Shown one piece after another: positions 26,304-35,092 of a stretch of DNA of 48,106 nt. This stretch comes from Pseudoxanthomonas koreensis (GTDB lineage Bacteria > Pseudomonadota > Gammaproteobacteria > Xanthomonadales > Xanthomonadaceae): assembly GCF_010093225.1 (NCBI RefSeq), contig NZ_PDWM01000023.1:1-48106 (forward strand). The letters are read 5' to 3'. A program made the position numbers and the translations under genes. Position 1 is the first letter of the stretch. The number at the start of each line of letters is the position of its first letter. Below the pieces are notes generated by a model. That model worked only from the letters and a program-made list of their open reading frames with translations. It was not told where the DNA came from and made no database searches.

Positions 26304-28937
26304 TTACAGCGTGCGCTGGACCTCGATGCGCTCGAAGCACTCGATCTGGTCGCCGGCCTTGACGTCGTTGTACTCCTTCACGCCGATGCCGCACTCGGTG
26401 CCGTTGCGCACTTCCTCCACGTTCTCCTTGAAGCGGCGCAGCGATTCCAGCTCGCCCTCGAAGACGACCGTGTTGTCGCGCAGGACGCGGATCGGCTTGT
26501 TGCGCTTGACCACGCCCTCGATGACCATGCAGCCGGCCACCGCGCCGAACTTGGAGCTGCGGAACACGTCCCGGACCTGGGCAATACCGATGATCTCCTC
26601 GCGGATCTCCACGCCCAGCAGGCCCGAAGCGACCTGCTTCACCTGGTCGATGACGTCGTAGATGATCGAGAAGTAACGCAGGTCCACGCCGTTGGACTCG
26701 ATGATCTTGCGCGCCGAGGCGTCGGCACGGACGTTGAAGCCGATCATCGTGGCCTTGGTCGTGGCCGCGATGTTCGCGTCGGACTCGGTGATGCCGCCGA
26801 CACCCGAACTGATCACGTTGATCCGGATCTGGTCGTTGGACAGCGCCACCAGCGCCTGCTTGAGCGCCTCCACCGAGCCCTGCACGTCGGCCTTGACCAC
26901 CAGGTTGAGGACCTGCTGGCCCTCGCCCTTGCCCATCTGGGCCATGATGTCTTCCATGCGGTTGCCCGCGGCCTGGACCAGGCGCGACTCGCGGCGCTTG
27001 GCGTCGCGCTGCTGGGCCACGTCCTTGGCCAGGCGCTCGTCCTTGACCACGACGAAGTCGTCGCCGGCGTCCGGCACGCCCGACAGGCCGAGCACCTGCA
27101 CCGGGATCGACGGACCGGCCGAGGCCGGCTGGCCGCCGGTTTCGTCGAACAGCGCGCGCACGCGGCCGTACTGGATGCCGCAGACCAGGTAGTCGCCCTT
27201 CTTCAACTGGCCCTGCTGGACCAGCACGGTGGCGACCGGGCCGCGGCCCTTGTCCAGCGCCGACTCGATGACCACGCCGCTGGCGTTGCCGTCCGGCACG
27301 GCCTTGAGCTCGAGCACTTCGGCCTGGATCGAGATTGCGTCCAGCAGGTCGTCCACACCGTCGCCGGTCTTGGCCGACAGCTCGACCATCTGGGTGTCGC
27401 CGCCGAAGTCCTCGGCCACGACCTGCTCGGCGAGCAGCTCGTTCTTGACCCGCATCGGGTCGGCGTCGGACTTGTCGATCTTGTTGATCGCCACGATCAG
27501 CGGCACGCCGGCCGCCTTGGCGTGCTGGATCGCCTCCTTCGTCTGCGGCATGACGCCGTCGTCGGCGGCCACCACCAGCACCACGATGTCGGTCAGCTTG
27601 GCGCCGCGCGCACGCATCGAGGTGAAGGCCGCGTGGCCGGGGGTATCCAGGAAGCTGATGACGCCCTTGGGCGTTTCGACGTGGTAGGCGCCGATGTGCT
27701 GGGTGATGCCGCCGGCCTCGCCGGTGGCGACCTTGGTCCGGCGGATGTAGTCCAGCAGCGAGGTCTTGCCGTGGTCGACGTGGCCCATGATGGTGACCAC
27801 CGGCGGACGCGGGGCGAGTTCGCCCTCGGCCTGCTCGACGTGGGCCAGCAGTTCGCTCTCGGCGTCGTCGTTGCCGGCGCGCACTACCTTGTGGCCGAGT
27901 TCCTCGGTCACCAGCGCGGCGGTGTCGTGGTCGATGGTCTGGGTGATGGTGACCATCACGCCCATCTTGAACAGGGTCTTGACCACGTCGCCGCCCTTGA
28001 GCGCGAGCTTCTGCGCCAGGTCGGCCACGGTGATCGCGTCGCCGATCGCCACCTCGCGCACGACCGGGGCGGTCGGGCGCTCGAAGCCACCGGCGCCGCC
28101 GGCGGAGGAACCGCCACGCATCTCCTGGCGCCGCGGCTTGGGCCTGGCGCCCGGACGGGCGGTGGTGCGGCGGGCGCGGTCGGCGGCCGACAGGTGCAGC
28201 TGGCCGGCGAAGCGGCTGGCGGCCGAATCGTCCTCGATGCCGGCGACCATGGCGTGCGAGCCGCGGGTCTTGTGCTTGTGGCCGCGGCCATCGTCCGCGC
28301 CACGATCCGGGGCCGGGCGATGCGCGGCGGCAGGTGCGCGCGCCGGGCGCGCTGCGGTCTCGCCATCGGCCGCGGCGCGCGGACCGGCGGCCTTCTGCCG
28401 TTCTTCTTCGGCGCGGCGCTGCTCTTCCTCGGCCTTGCGCGCCGCCTCTTCCTCCTGGCGCTTGCGCTCGAGCTCCTCGGCACGCACGCGGTCGACTTCG
28501 GCCAGGTGCTGCTGCTCGGCCAGGTTGCGCTGGCGCGATTCCTCAAGCTTGCGCAGGACCTCGGCGTGCTCGTCGTTCACCGGCACGATGGGCGCGGGTG
28601 CGGCGCCCGTGGCGTCCTCGGCCGCCTTGACGTAGGTGCGCTTCTGCCGGACCTCGACGTTGACCGTGGTCTTGCTGCGGCCACCGCCAACGGTGAGCTC
28701 CTGGACCTTGCGCCGGGCCAGGGTGATCTTCTTCGGCGCGGCGATTTCCTCGGCCTGGCTGTCGCCCTTGCCGTGCGCGCGCTTGAGGAAGCCGAGCAGC
28801 TTGAGCTTCTCGGCGCTGGTCACGACCTGGTCCGGGTCGCTGAAGGACATGCCGGCCTCGGCCAACTGCTCCAACAGCTTCTCGACGGGGGTGTTGACCA
28901 GCTCGGCAAGCTTGCGGATGGTGGTTTGCTGCGACAT
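26304..28937 (-). CDS. infB: Translation initiation factor IF-2
   Basis: GTPase that places initiator fMet-tRNA on the 30S subunit; its tRNA gene lies in the same cluster. 877 residues. There is an N-terminal IF2_N domain (1-52), a second small IF2-associated domain (about 60-110), a charged coiled coil (about 125-185), a low-complexity linker (185-290), a second IF2_N (about 293-345) and the GTPase core: GHVDHGKT at 385-392, DTPGH at 431-435 and NKID at 485-488. Beta-barrel and fMet-binding C2 domains follow. The start at 28937 ([13 protein letters not shown]) is preferred over an upstream in-frame start at 28979. The 130-base gap to nusA contains a GC-rich hairpin. Confidence 0.97.
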   Translation of the reverse strand: MSQQTTIRKLAELVNTPVEKLLEQLAEAGMSFSDPDQVVTSAEKLKLLGFLKRAHGKGDSQAEEIAAPKKITLARRKVQELTVGGGRSKTTVNVEVRQKRTYVKAAEDATGAAPAPIVPVNDEHAEVLRKLEESRQRNLAEQQHLAEVDRVRAEELERKRQEEEAARKAEEEQRRAEEERQKAAGPRAAADGETAARPARAPAAAHRPAPDRGADDGRGHKHKTRGSHAMVAGIEDDSAASRFAGQLHLSAADRARRTTARPGARPKPRRQEMRGGSSAGGAGGFERPTAPVVREVAIGDAITVADLAQKLALKGGDVVKTLFKMGVMVTITQTIDHDTAALVTEELGHKVVRAGNDDAESELLAHVEQAEGELAPRPPVVTIMGHVDHGKTSLLDYIRRTKVATGEAGGITQHIGAYHVETPKGVISFLDTPGHAAFTSMRARGAKLTDIVVLVVAADDGVMPQTKEAIQHAKAAGVPLIVAINKIDKSDADPMRVKNELLAEQVVAEDFGGDTQMVELSAKTGDGVDDLLDAISIQAEVLELKAVPDGNASGVVIESALDKGRGPVATVLVQQGQLKKGDYLVCGIQYGRVRALFDETGGQPASAGPSIPVQVLGLSGVPDAGDDFVVVKDERLAKDVAQQRDAKRRESRLVQAAGNRMEDIMAQMGKGEGQQVLNLVVKADVQGSVEALKQALVALSNDQIRINVISSGVGGITESDANIAATTKATMIGFNVRADASARKIIESNGVDLRYFSIIYDVIDQVKQVASGLLGVEIREEIIGIAQVRDVFRSSKFGAVAGCMVIEGVVKRNKPIRVLRDNTVVFEGELESLRRFKENVEEVRNGTECGIGVKEYNDVKAGDQIECFERIEVQRTL

Positions 28938-29067
28938 TCGGATCCTATGCTCCTGGTGGCGCCCCCTCGCCAGGTGCAAGGGAAACGCGGATTCTAAGCC
29001 CTGGACGGTGCAGGGCGGTGTTCATCGCCGGCTCATGCGCCGCGCCCCGGATGGGAGGCGGCGCGGT

Positions 29068-30579
29068 TCACGCGCCACGCTCCAGGAGGGCGATCTCCTC
29101 GGCGCGTGCGGCCAGGATCAGCGCCGCGGCGCGGGCCTCGTCCAGCCCCTCGATACCGAACTCGACGACCTCGTCGGCGGCCAGGTCGGACAGGTCCCCG
29201 GAGGTGCGCACGCCATGGCCGGCCAGGGCGTAGGCGGTCTCCTCGTCCATGCCTTCCAGCGCCAGCAGGTCCTCGGCCGGCTGGTGCTCGTCCAGTTCCT
29301 CCTCCACCGCCAGGGCGTCGTTGAGCAGGGCGTCGCGGGCGCGCGAACGCAGCTCCTCAACGATGTCCTCGTCGAAGCCTTCCACCGCCAGCAGCTCGCC
29401 GACCGGCACGTAGGCGATTTCCTCGACCGTGTTGAAGCCCTCGGCCACCAGGATCCCGGCGATCTCCTCGTCCACCTCCAGCTTGTCCATGAACAGCTGG
29501 CGGGCCACGGCCTGCTCGGCCTCGGACTTGGCCGCGACCTGGTCCTGGGTCATGACGTTGAGCTGCCAGCCGGTCAGGCGGCTGGCCAGGCGCACGTTCT
29601 GGCCGCCCTTGCCGATCGCCTGGGCCAGGCGGTCCTCGGCCACGGCCAGGTCCATCGAGTGCTTCTCTTCGTCGACGATGATCGACTGCACCTCGGCCGG
29701 CGCCATCGCGTTGATGACGAAGTTGGCCGGGTTGTCGTTCCACAGCACGATGTCCACGCGCTCGCCGTTGAGCTCGTTGCTCACCGCCTGAACGCGCGAG
29801 CCACGCATGCCGATGCAGGCGCCGATCGGGTCGGTGCGGTTGTCGTGGGCGACCACCGCGATCTTGGCGCGGTCGCCCGGGTCGCGGGCGCAGGCCTTGA
29901 TCTCGACCAGGCCCTGGCCGACTTCCGGCACCTCGAGCTTGAACAGCTCGATCATGAATTCAGGCGCACCGCGGCTGATGAACAGCTGCGGGCCGCGCGG
30001 TTCGCTGCGGACTTCGAACAGGTAGCCGCGGACGCGGTCGCCAGCGCGCAGCACGTCGCGCGGGATGCCCTTGTCCTTGGGGATGAAGGCCTCGGCATTG
30101 CCGCCCAGGTCGACGTAGATGTTGCCGCGCTCGGCGCGCTTGACCACGCCGGTGACCAGCTCGCCGACGCGGTCCTTCCACGCGTCCACGACCTGCTGGC
30201 GCTCGGCCTCGCGCACGCGCTGGACGATGACCTGCTTGGCGGCCTGGGCGGCGATGCGGCCGAACTCGGGGTTTTCGATCTGCTCTTCGATCCAGTCGCC
30301 GACTTCGACGCCGTCGGCCTCGTCGACCGCGTCCATCAGGCGGATCTGGCGGTCCGGCGACTCCATGACCACGTCGTCGGCCACCACTTCCCAGCGGCGG
30401 AAGGTCTCGTAGCTGCCGTCCTTGCGGTCGATCGCCACGCGCGCGACCACGTCCTGGTCGATGTAGCGCTTCTTGGCGGCGGAGGCCAGCGCGGCTTCCA
30501 GCGCGTCGAAGATGACGTCGCGCGGCACGCCCTTCTCGTTGGCGACCGCGTCCACTACCAGAAGAAGTTCCTTGCTCAT
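29068..30579 (-). CDS. nusA: Transcription termination/antitermination factor NusA
   Basis: RNA polymerase-binding elongation factor, 503 residues. Order: N-terminal polymerase-binding domain (about 1-125), S1 domain (about 132-200; GNIYVDLGGNAEAFIPKD), two KH domains (about 205-345; PIGACIGMRGSRVQAV and LAQAIGKGGQNVRLAS), and two acidic helix-hairpin repeats at the C-terminus (about 360-500), as in E. coli. It lies 6 bases after rimP. Confidence 0.97.
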   Translation of the reverse strand: MSKELLLVVDAVANEKGVPRDVIFDALEAALASAAKKRYIDQDVVARVAIDRKDGSYETFRRWEVVADDVVMESPDRQIRLMDAVDEADGVEVGDWIEEQIENPEFGRIAAQAAKQVIVQRVREAERQQVVDAWKDRVGELVTGVVKRAERGNIYVDLGGNAEAFIPKDKGIPRDVLRAGDRVRGYLFEVRSEPRGPQLFISRGAPEFMIELFKLEVPEVGQGLVEIKACARDPGDRAKIAVVAHDNRTDPIGACIGMRGSRVQAVSNELNGERVDIVLWNDNPANFVINAMAPAEVQSIIVDEEKHSMDLAVAEDRLAQAIGKGGQNVRLASRLTGWQLNVMTQDQVAAKSEAEQAVARQLFMDKLEVDEEIAGILVAEGFNTVEEIAYVPVGELLAVEGFDEDIVEELRSRARDALLNDALAVEEELDEHQPAEDLLALEGMDEETAYALAGHGVRTSGDLSDLAADEVVEFGIEGLDEARAAALILAARAEEIALLERGA

Positions 30580-30585
30580 TCGTCG

Positions 30586-31194
30586 TTACTCCGCATGCGG
30601 CTTGCCGGCCGCCGGCTTGTTGGAGGGTTGCTTGCCATTGCTGCCGTTGCCGGGCTTCGGCGCGGGCTTGCCCTTGTTGGAGGGCGAATACTTGTTGGGC
30701 GCCAGGCCCAGCGCGGCCCAGTCCGGGACCAGGCGCGCCTTGTCGATGTTGTCGACGGCGGCGGTGAACTCGCTGCCGTCCAGTTCGAACACGACGTTGC
30801 CGCCTTCCACGCGCAGGATCCGGCCCTGCAGGCGGCGGCGACCATCCTGCGGCAGCTTCAGCCCGACCTTGGCCTGTTCGCCGATGAAACGGGCGAACTG
30901 CGCGGCGCCGAACAGCGGCCGGTCCAGGCCCGGCGAGGACACCTCGAGGGTGTAGTTGCCGGAAATGGGGTCGGCGACATCGAGCTGGGCGGACACCTCG
31001 CGGCTGACCGACTCGCAGTCCTCGATGGTGACCACGCGCGCATCCCCGGCGCCTTCGCCGGCGGGGACGTCGATGTACAGGCGCAGGGTCGCGCCGCCGG
31101 GGGCCGGCAGGTACTCGATGCCCAGCAGGTCCAGGCCCAGCGACTCGACGGTCGGGCGCAGGAGCTCGGCGATTTCGCTGTGCTTCTCGCTCAT
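30586..31194 (-). CDS. rimP: Ribosome maturation factor RimP
   Basis: 30S assembly factor, 202 residues. The N-terminal domain (about 5-85) and the SH3-like C-terminal domain (about 90-155) are recognised by [13 protein letters not shown]-like [14 protein letters not shown] and by [18 protein letters not shown] lysine/proline/asparagine-rich tail (about 168-202) goes beyond the E. coli protein and is likely disordered. First protein gene after the initiator tRNA. Confidence 0.95.
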   Translation of the reverse strand: MSEKHSEIAELLRPTVESLGLDLLGIEYLPAPGGATLRLYIDVPAGEGAGDARVVTIEDCESVSREVSAQLDVADPISGNYTLEVSSPGLDRPLFGAAQFARFIGEQAKVGLKLPQDGRRRLQGRILRVEGGNVVFELDGSEFTAAVDNIDKARLVPDWAALGLAPNKYSPSNKGKPAPKPGNGSNGKQPSNKPAAGKPHAE

Positions 31195-31269
31195 TGCGGC
31201 GTTACTCGGGACGCAGGAAACAGAACGGCGGTGTGCTGTGGAAAAAATCCGGGCCCCGGAAACGACAAA

Positions 31270-31285
31270 GGGCCCGACTGGGCCC
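31270..31285 (-). terminator. Weak terminator/attenuator between tRNA-fMet and rimP
   Basis: GGGCCC AGTC GGGCCC on the minus strand is followed by TTTGTCGTTT. In E. coli a terminator between metY and rimP-nusA lets NusA control its own operon; this hairpin is at the equivalent place, so a similar role is inferred. No gene is visible in 31195-31426. Confidence 0.55.
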
Positions 31286-31426
31286 CGTGTCCGACAGGAG
31301 ACCCGCCTGGGCTTCCCATCCGATGTGCTGGAATCGGCGCAACGGCGGGAACATGCGCCGTTGCAAGCCCAGGCTTTGCGGTTGCCGCCTGCCCTTGTAC
31401 GACCGGGAAGACGGAACCGCGAAACA

Positions 31427-31503
31427 TGGTAGCGGGGGCAGGATTTGAACCTGCGACCTTCGGGTTATGAGCCCGACGAGCTGCCAGACTGCTCCACCCC
31501 GCA
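31427..31503 (-). tRNA. Initiator tRNA-fMet (anticodon CAT)
   Basis: A 77-base cloverleaf with encoded CCA (31427-31429). It has no Watson-Crick pair at position 1:72 (T opposite T) and three consecutive G-C pairs in the anticodon stem (TCGGG ... CCCGA around CTCATAA), the two marks of initiator tRNA. The T-loop is TTCAAAT. It precedes rimP-nusA-infB as metY does in enterobacteria, and has its own promoter. Confidence 0.97.
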
Positions 31504-31514
31504 GCAGAGGCGGA

Positions 31515-31543
31515 ATTATGGCGATTGGCGGGGATTGTTGCAA
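31515..31543 (-). promoter_or_regulatory. Sigma70-type promoter of tRNA-fMet (and probably rimP-nusA-infB)
   Basis: On the minus strand TTGCAA (31538-31543) and CATAAT (31515-31520) are separated by 17 bases. The start would be only a few bases before the mature tRNA 5' end at 31503. Confidence 0.72.
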
Positions 31544-31577
31544 GCCTTGGATGTGTCGGCCGGCTGAACCGTGGGTA

Positions 31578-31623
31578 CTTCCGCGGAGCAACAGCACCGG
31601 CTTCCGCCGAGCAACAGCACCGG
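31578..31623. repeat. Two tandem 23-bp repeats
   Basis: Two adjacent units (31578-31600 and 31601-31623) share 22 of 23 bases, each ending GAGCAACAGCACCGG. They lie at the tRNA side of the nuoN-tRNA spacer. No function is evident. Confidence 0.7.
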
Positions 31624-31639
31624 CTCCGGACGGGGCCGC

Positions 31640-32035
31640 CGTACCAAGGGGCCGGATTTCAAGTAAAGCGGGGCCCACCCCGCGGGACGACATCCTGTCT
31701 TTACGCGGGGCCGTGGCACATCCATGTGCCACTTGGGCCATATCCCCTTGGCACGACGTCCTCAGGCGGCTTCCAGGTCGTGGCTTCGACAAAGCCAAAG
31801 CAAAGCTCCGGTCTTCCCCACCTTGAACGAAGCCGCGACCGGGACACCCCCCGAAGACGCCGTACTCCCCGGGTGCCGCGCCAAGCAGGCCATGGATGGC
31901 CTGCGCCCGCTTGGGGGCAGGAAGCCCCCACGCGGGAAAAGCGGCACCCGGGGAGTGCGGCGGCTCCCGCCGGAGCCAGCGCCCTCCCCAGCTCTTCAGC
32001 TCCAGCTCCCCGGCACTGCCCAGAACGAGCGCCGG
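31640..32035. repeat. Palindrome-rich spacer between nuoN and tRNA-fMet
   Basis: This gene-free stretch has: a perfect 9-bp hairpin GTGGCACAT-CC-ATGTGCCAC (31713-31732); a long inverted repeat with 22-bp arms and one mismatch (31858-31879 with 31941-31962); and, inside that, a 9-bp hairpin GCAGGCCAT-GG-ATGGCCTGC (31885-31904) and a 7-bp hairpin around AGGAA (31912-31930). Frames across it have no recognisable domains. It looks like accumulated small palindromic repeats rather than a gene. Confidence 0.7.
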
Positions 32036-32046
32036 ACAAACAAAAA

Positions 32047-32066
32047 CCCCCGGCATCAACCGGGGG
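32047..32066 (-). terminator. Terminator of the nuo operon
   Basis: A 7-bp stem CCCCCGG / CCGGGGG (loop CATCAA on the plus strand) is followed on the minus strand by TTTTTGTTTG. It lies 33 bases after the nuoN stop. Confidence 0.9.
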
Positions 32067-32099
32067 CTTTCGGATCGGGGGAAGTGCTGCCGCCACGGA

Positions 32100-33548
32100 T
32101 TACATGAAAGCGCGCTGGCACCACACCATGATCGGGTTCCAAGCCAGGCCCAGGGCCAGCAGGCCCAGCGAATTGACGCCCAGGACCACGCCGAGGACAC
32201 GGTCGTTGTGCGCCGGCAGCGGCGCGCCGACCGGCTCGTCGAAGTACATGACCTTGACCACGCGCAGGTAGTAGAAGCAGCCGACCACCGCGCAGATCAC
32301 GCCCAGCAGCGCCAGCCACAGCATTCCGCCCTGCACCGCCGCGCCCAGCACCAGCAGCTTGGCCCAGAAGCCCAGGAACACCGGGATGCCCGCCAGCGAG
32401 ACCATCGTGCACAGGACCAGGCCGGCCATCCACGGATTGCGCGCGTTCAGGCCCTTGAAGTCGTCGATGTTCTCGGCCTCGAAGCCCTGCCGCGACAGCG
32501 CGATGATCGCGCCGAAGGCTGCCGTCGACATCAACGCATAGGAGATCGCATAGAACAGCGCCGCCGCATAGCCACGCTCGTCGCCGCCGGCCAGGCCCAT
32601 CAGCAGGAAGCCGATGTGCGAAACAGTGGAATACGCCAGCATGCGCTTGAGGTTGCTCTGGGCGATGGCCATCAGGTTACCGACCACCAGCGACACCGCG
32701 GACAGGCCGGCCAGCAGCCACTTCCATTCGTCGGCCAGCGGACCCACGCCCGTTTCCAGCAGGCGGTACGCCATGCCGAACGCGGCCAGCTTGGGGGCAG
32801 AACTGATGAACAGCGCGACCGGCGCGGTCGCGCCCTGGTACACGTCAGGCAGCCACATGTGGAACGGCGCCGCGCCGAGCTTGAAAGCCACGCCGGCGAC
32901 CATGAACACCGTGCCGGTGAGCAGCAGGGTGCGCTGTTCGCTGCCGGCGATGGCGGCGTTGATCGCGTCCAGGTGCAGGCTGCCGGTGGCGCCGTAGACC
33001 AGCGACATGCCGTACAGCAGCAGGCCCGAGGCCAGCGAACCGAGCACGATGTACTTCATCGCCGCCTCGGTGGCCTTGCCGTTGTCGCGGTCGGCGGCGA
33101 CCAGGGCGTAGGAGCTCAGCGCCAGCAGTTCCAGGCCCAGGTAGACAATGACCAGGCTGCCGGCCGAAACCAGCATCATCATGCCGGCGGTGGCGAACAG
33201 GATCAGCACCGGGATCTCGCCCTGGTACAGGTTGCGCTCGCGCAGGTAGCTCCAGCCGTAGACCAGGGTCAGCGTGCTCATCAGCACGATGGCGATCTTC
33301 ATCACGTCGGCGGCGGTGTCGCGCACGAACATGTCGTTGAACACCACGCCCTGCCCGCCCGTGCCGGTGGCCAGCATCGCCAGCACCACGACCAGCAGCA
33401 GCACCGACAGGAAGTGGGTCCAGACCTTGTGCCGCGCCTCGATGAACAGGTCGGCGATCAGCAGGGCGAAGGCACCGCCGATCAGCACCAGCTCGGGCAG
33501 GAGCGGCAGCAGTTCGGAGGCGGACGGCATCGCGAGGGAGGTGGTCAT
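32100..33548 (-). CDS. nuoN: NADH:quinone oxidoreductase subunit N
   Basis: Antiporter-like proton-pumping membrane subunit of complex I, 482 residues and about 14 helices. The conserved loop FKLGAAPFHMWLPDVYQGA (about 223-241) and the lysine-bearing QSNLKRMLAYSTVSHIGF (near 300) identify it. Last gene of the nuo operon, 13 bases after nuoM; the operon terminator follows. Confidence 0.96.
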   Translation of the reverse strand: MTTSLAMPSASELLPLLPELVLIGGAFALLIADLFIEARHKVWTHFLSVLLLVVVLAMLATGTGGQGVVFNDMFVRDTAADVMKIAIVLMSTLTLVYGWSYLRERNLYQGEIPVLILFATAGMMMLVSAGSLVIVYLGLELLALSSYALVAADRDNGKATEAAMKYIVLGSLASGLLLYGMSLVYGATGSLHLDAINAAIAGSEQRTLLLTGTVFMVAGVAFKLGAAPFHMWLPDVYQGATAPVALFISSAPKLAAFGMAYRLLETGVGPLADEWKWLLAGLSAVSLVVGNLMAIAQSNLKRMLAYSTVSHIGFLLMGLAGGDERGYAAALFYAISYALMSTAAFGAIIALSRQGFEAENIDDFKGLNARNPWMAGLVLCTMVSLAGIPVFLGFWAKLLVLGAAVQGGMLWLALLGVICAVVGCFYYLRVVKVMYFDEPVGAPLPAHNDRVLGVVLGVNSLGLLALGLAWNPIMVWCQRAFM

Positions 33549-33561
33549 CTTCGGCAGGTCC

Positions 33562-35073
33562 TTACAGCTTGCTGGTGGCGATCTGCACCGCCAGTTGCGC
33601 GATCGACGGTTCCATCAGGTCGGTCAGCGGCTTGGGCCACACGCCCAGCAGCAGCACGCCGGCGGCGAACACCCCCAGCACCAGCGTCTCGCGGGCATCG
33701 AGGTCCTTCATCTCCGCCACGTGGGCATTGCCGACCTCGCCGAAGAACACCCGCTTGTAGAGCCATAGCGTGTACGCGGCGGTGATCACCAGGGTGGTGG
33801 CGGCGAGGAAGGCGACCACCGGGTGCTTCTGGAAGCTGGCCATGACCACCATGAATTCGCCGACGAAGCCGCTGGTGCCCGGCAGGCCCGCATTGGCCAT
33901 GAAGAACAGCATCGAGAACGCGGCGAACCACGGCATCACGTTGGCCACGCCACCGTAGTCGGCGATGCGGCGGGTATGCATGCGGTCGTAGAGCACGCCT
34001 ATGCAGGTGAACATCGCGCCGGAGACGAAGCCGTGCGAGACCATCTGCACCATCGCGCCCTGCAGGCCCAGGCGCGCCGCGTCGAGCGAACCGAAGTCGC
34101 GGACCAGGGTGAAGACGATGAAGGTGCCCAGGGTGACGAAGCCCATGTGCGCCACGGACGAGTACGCGACCAGCTTCTTCATGTCGTCCTGGACCAGGGC
34201 GACCAGGCCGACGTAGACCACCGCGATCAGCGACAGCGCGATCACCAGCCAGGCCCATTCCTGGCCGGCATCGGGGGTGATCGGCAGGTTGAAGCGCAGG
34301 AAGCCGTAACCGCCGATCTTCAGCGCGATCGCGGCCAGGATCACCGAGCCGGCGGTCGGCGCCTCCACGTGCGCGTCCGGCAGCCAGGTGTGCACCGGGA
34401 ACATCGGCACCTTGACCGCGAAGGCGATCATGAAGGCGAAGAAGATCCAGGTCTGCTCCCTGGCGGTGAGCGGCAGTGCGTACAGGTCGGCCAGCTGGAA
34501 GCTGCCGCCCTTCAGATACAGGTAGACCAGCGCCACCAGCATCAGCACCGAACCGAGGAAGGTGTAGAGGAAGAACTTCATCGCCGCGTAGATGCGCCGC
34601 GGCCCGCCCCAGACGCCGATGATCAGGAACATCGGGATCAGCATGGCCTCGAAGAACACGTAGAACAGGATCGCGTCGGTGGCAGCGAAGATGCCGACGG
34701 TCACGCCCTGCAGGATCAGGAACGAGGCCACGTACTGGTGCACGCGCTTGTTGACCACGCCCCAGGCGCCGATCAGCGCGAGCAGGCCGACCAGGGTGGT
34801 CAGCAGGATCAGCGCGATCGCGATGCCGTCCACGCCCAGGTTGTAGTGGATGCCGTAGGCCGGGATCCAGGCGTGCTGTTCGACGAACTGCATCCCCGGG
34901 TTGGAATAGTCGAACCCGGTCAGCAGGCGCAGGCTCCAGAGGAACGTGGCCAGGGCCACGATCACCGAAGCCCAGCGCGCCGCCTGCGCCCGGGCGTTGC
35001 CCAGGGCGAGGATCAGCGCGCCGCCGATCACCGGCAGCCAGATCAGGACACTCAACAGGTGCGTGTTCGCCAC
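33562..35073 (-). CDS. nuoM: NADH:quinone oxidoreductase subunit M
   Basis: Antiporter-like proton-pumping subunit, 503 residues. Key segments are VKVPMFPVHTWLPDAHVEA near 232 (pump lysine and TM7 region) and QDDMKKLVAYSSVAHMGF near 313; FFEAMLIPMFLIIG near 140 bears the conserved glutamate of helix 5. I start it at the GTG at 35073 (VANTHLLSVLIW) because GGAAGAA lies upstream and nuoL ends 19 bases before it; longer in-frame starts would enter nuoL. Confidence 0.95.
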   Translation of the reverse strand: MANTHLLSVLIWLPVIGGALILALGNARAQAARWASVIVALATFLWSLRLLTGFDYSNPGMQFVEQHAWIPAYGIHYNLGVDGIAIALILLTTLVGLLALIGAWGVVNKRVHQYVASFLILQGVTVGIFAATDAILFYVFFEAMLIPMFLIIGVWGGPRRIYAAMKFFLYTFLGSVLMLVALVYLYLKGGSFQLADLYALPLTAREQTWIFFAFMIAFAVKVPMFPVHTWLPDAHVEAPTAGSVILAAIALKIGGYGFLRFNLPITPDAGQEWAWLVIALSLIAVVYVGLVALVQDDMKKLVAYSSVAHMGFVTLGTFIVFTLVRDFGSLDAARLGLQGAMVQMVSHGFVSGAMFTCIGVLYDRMHTRRIADYGGVANVMPWFAAFSMLFFMANAGLPGTSGFVGEFMVVMASFQKHPVVAFLAATTLVITAAYTLWLYKRVFFGEVGNAHVAEMKDLDARETLVLGVFAAGVLLLGVWPKPLTDLMEPSIAQLAVQIATSKL

Positions 35074-35092
35074 GTCTAGTTCTTCCGTACAG

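Noticed and set aside
31202-32200. Minus-strand 332-codon frame crossing the tRNA and the palindromic spacer
   Set aside because: It passes through a certain tRNA gene and the nuo terminator and shows no domain or codon bias; the spacer is better explained as repeats.
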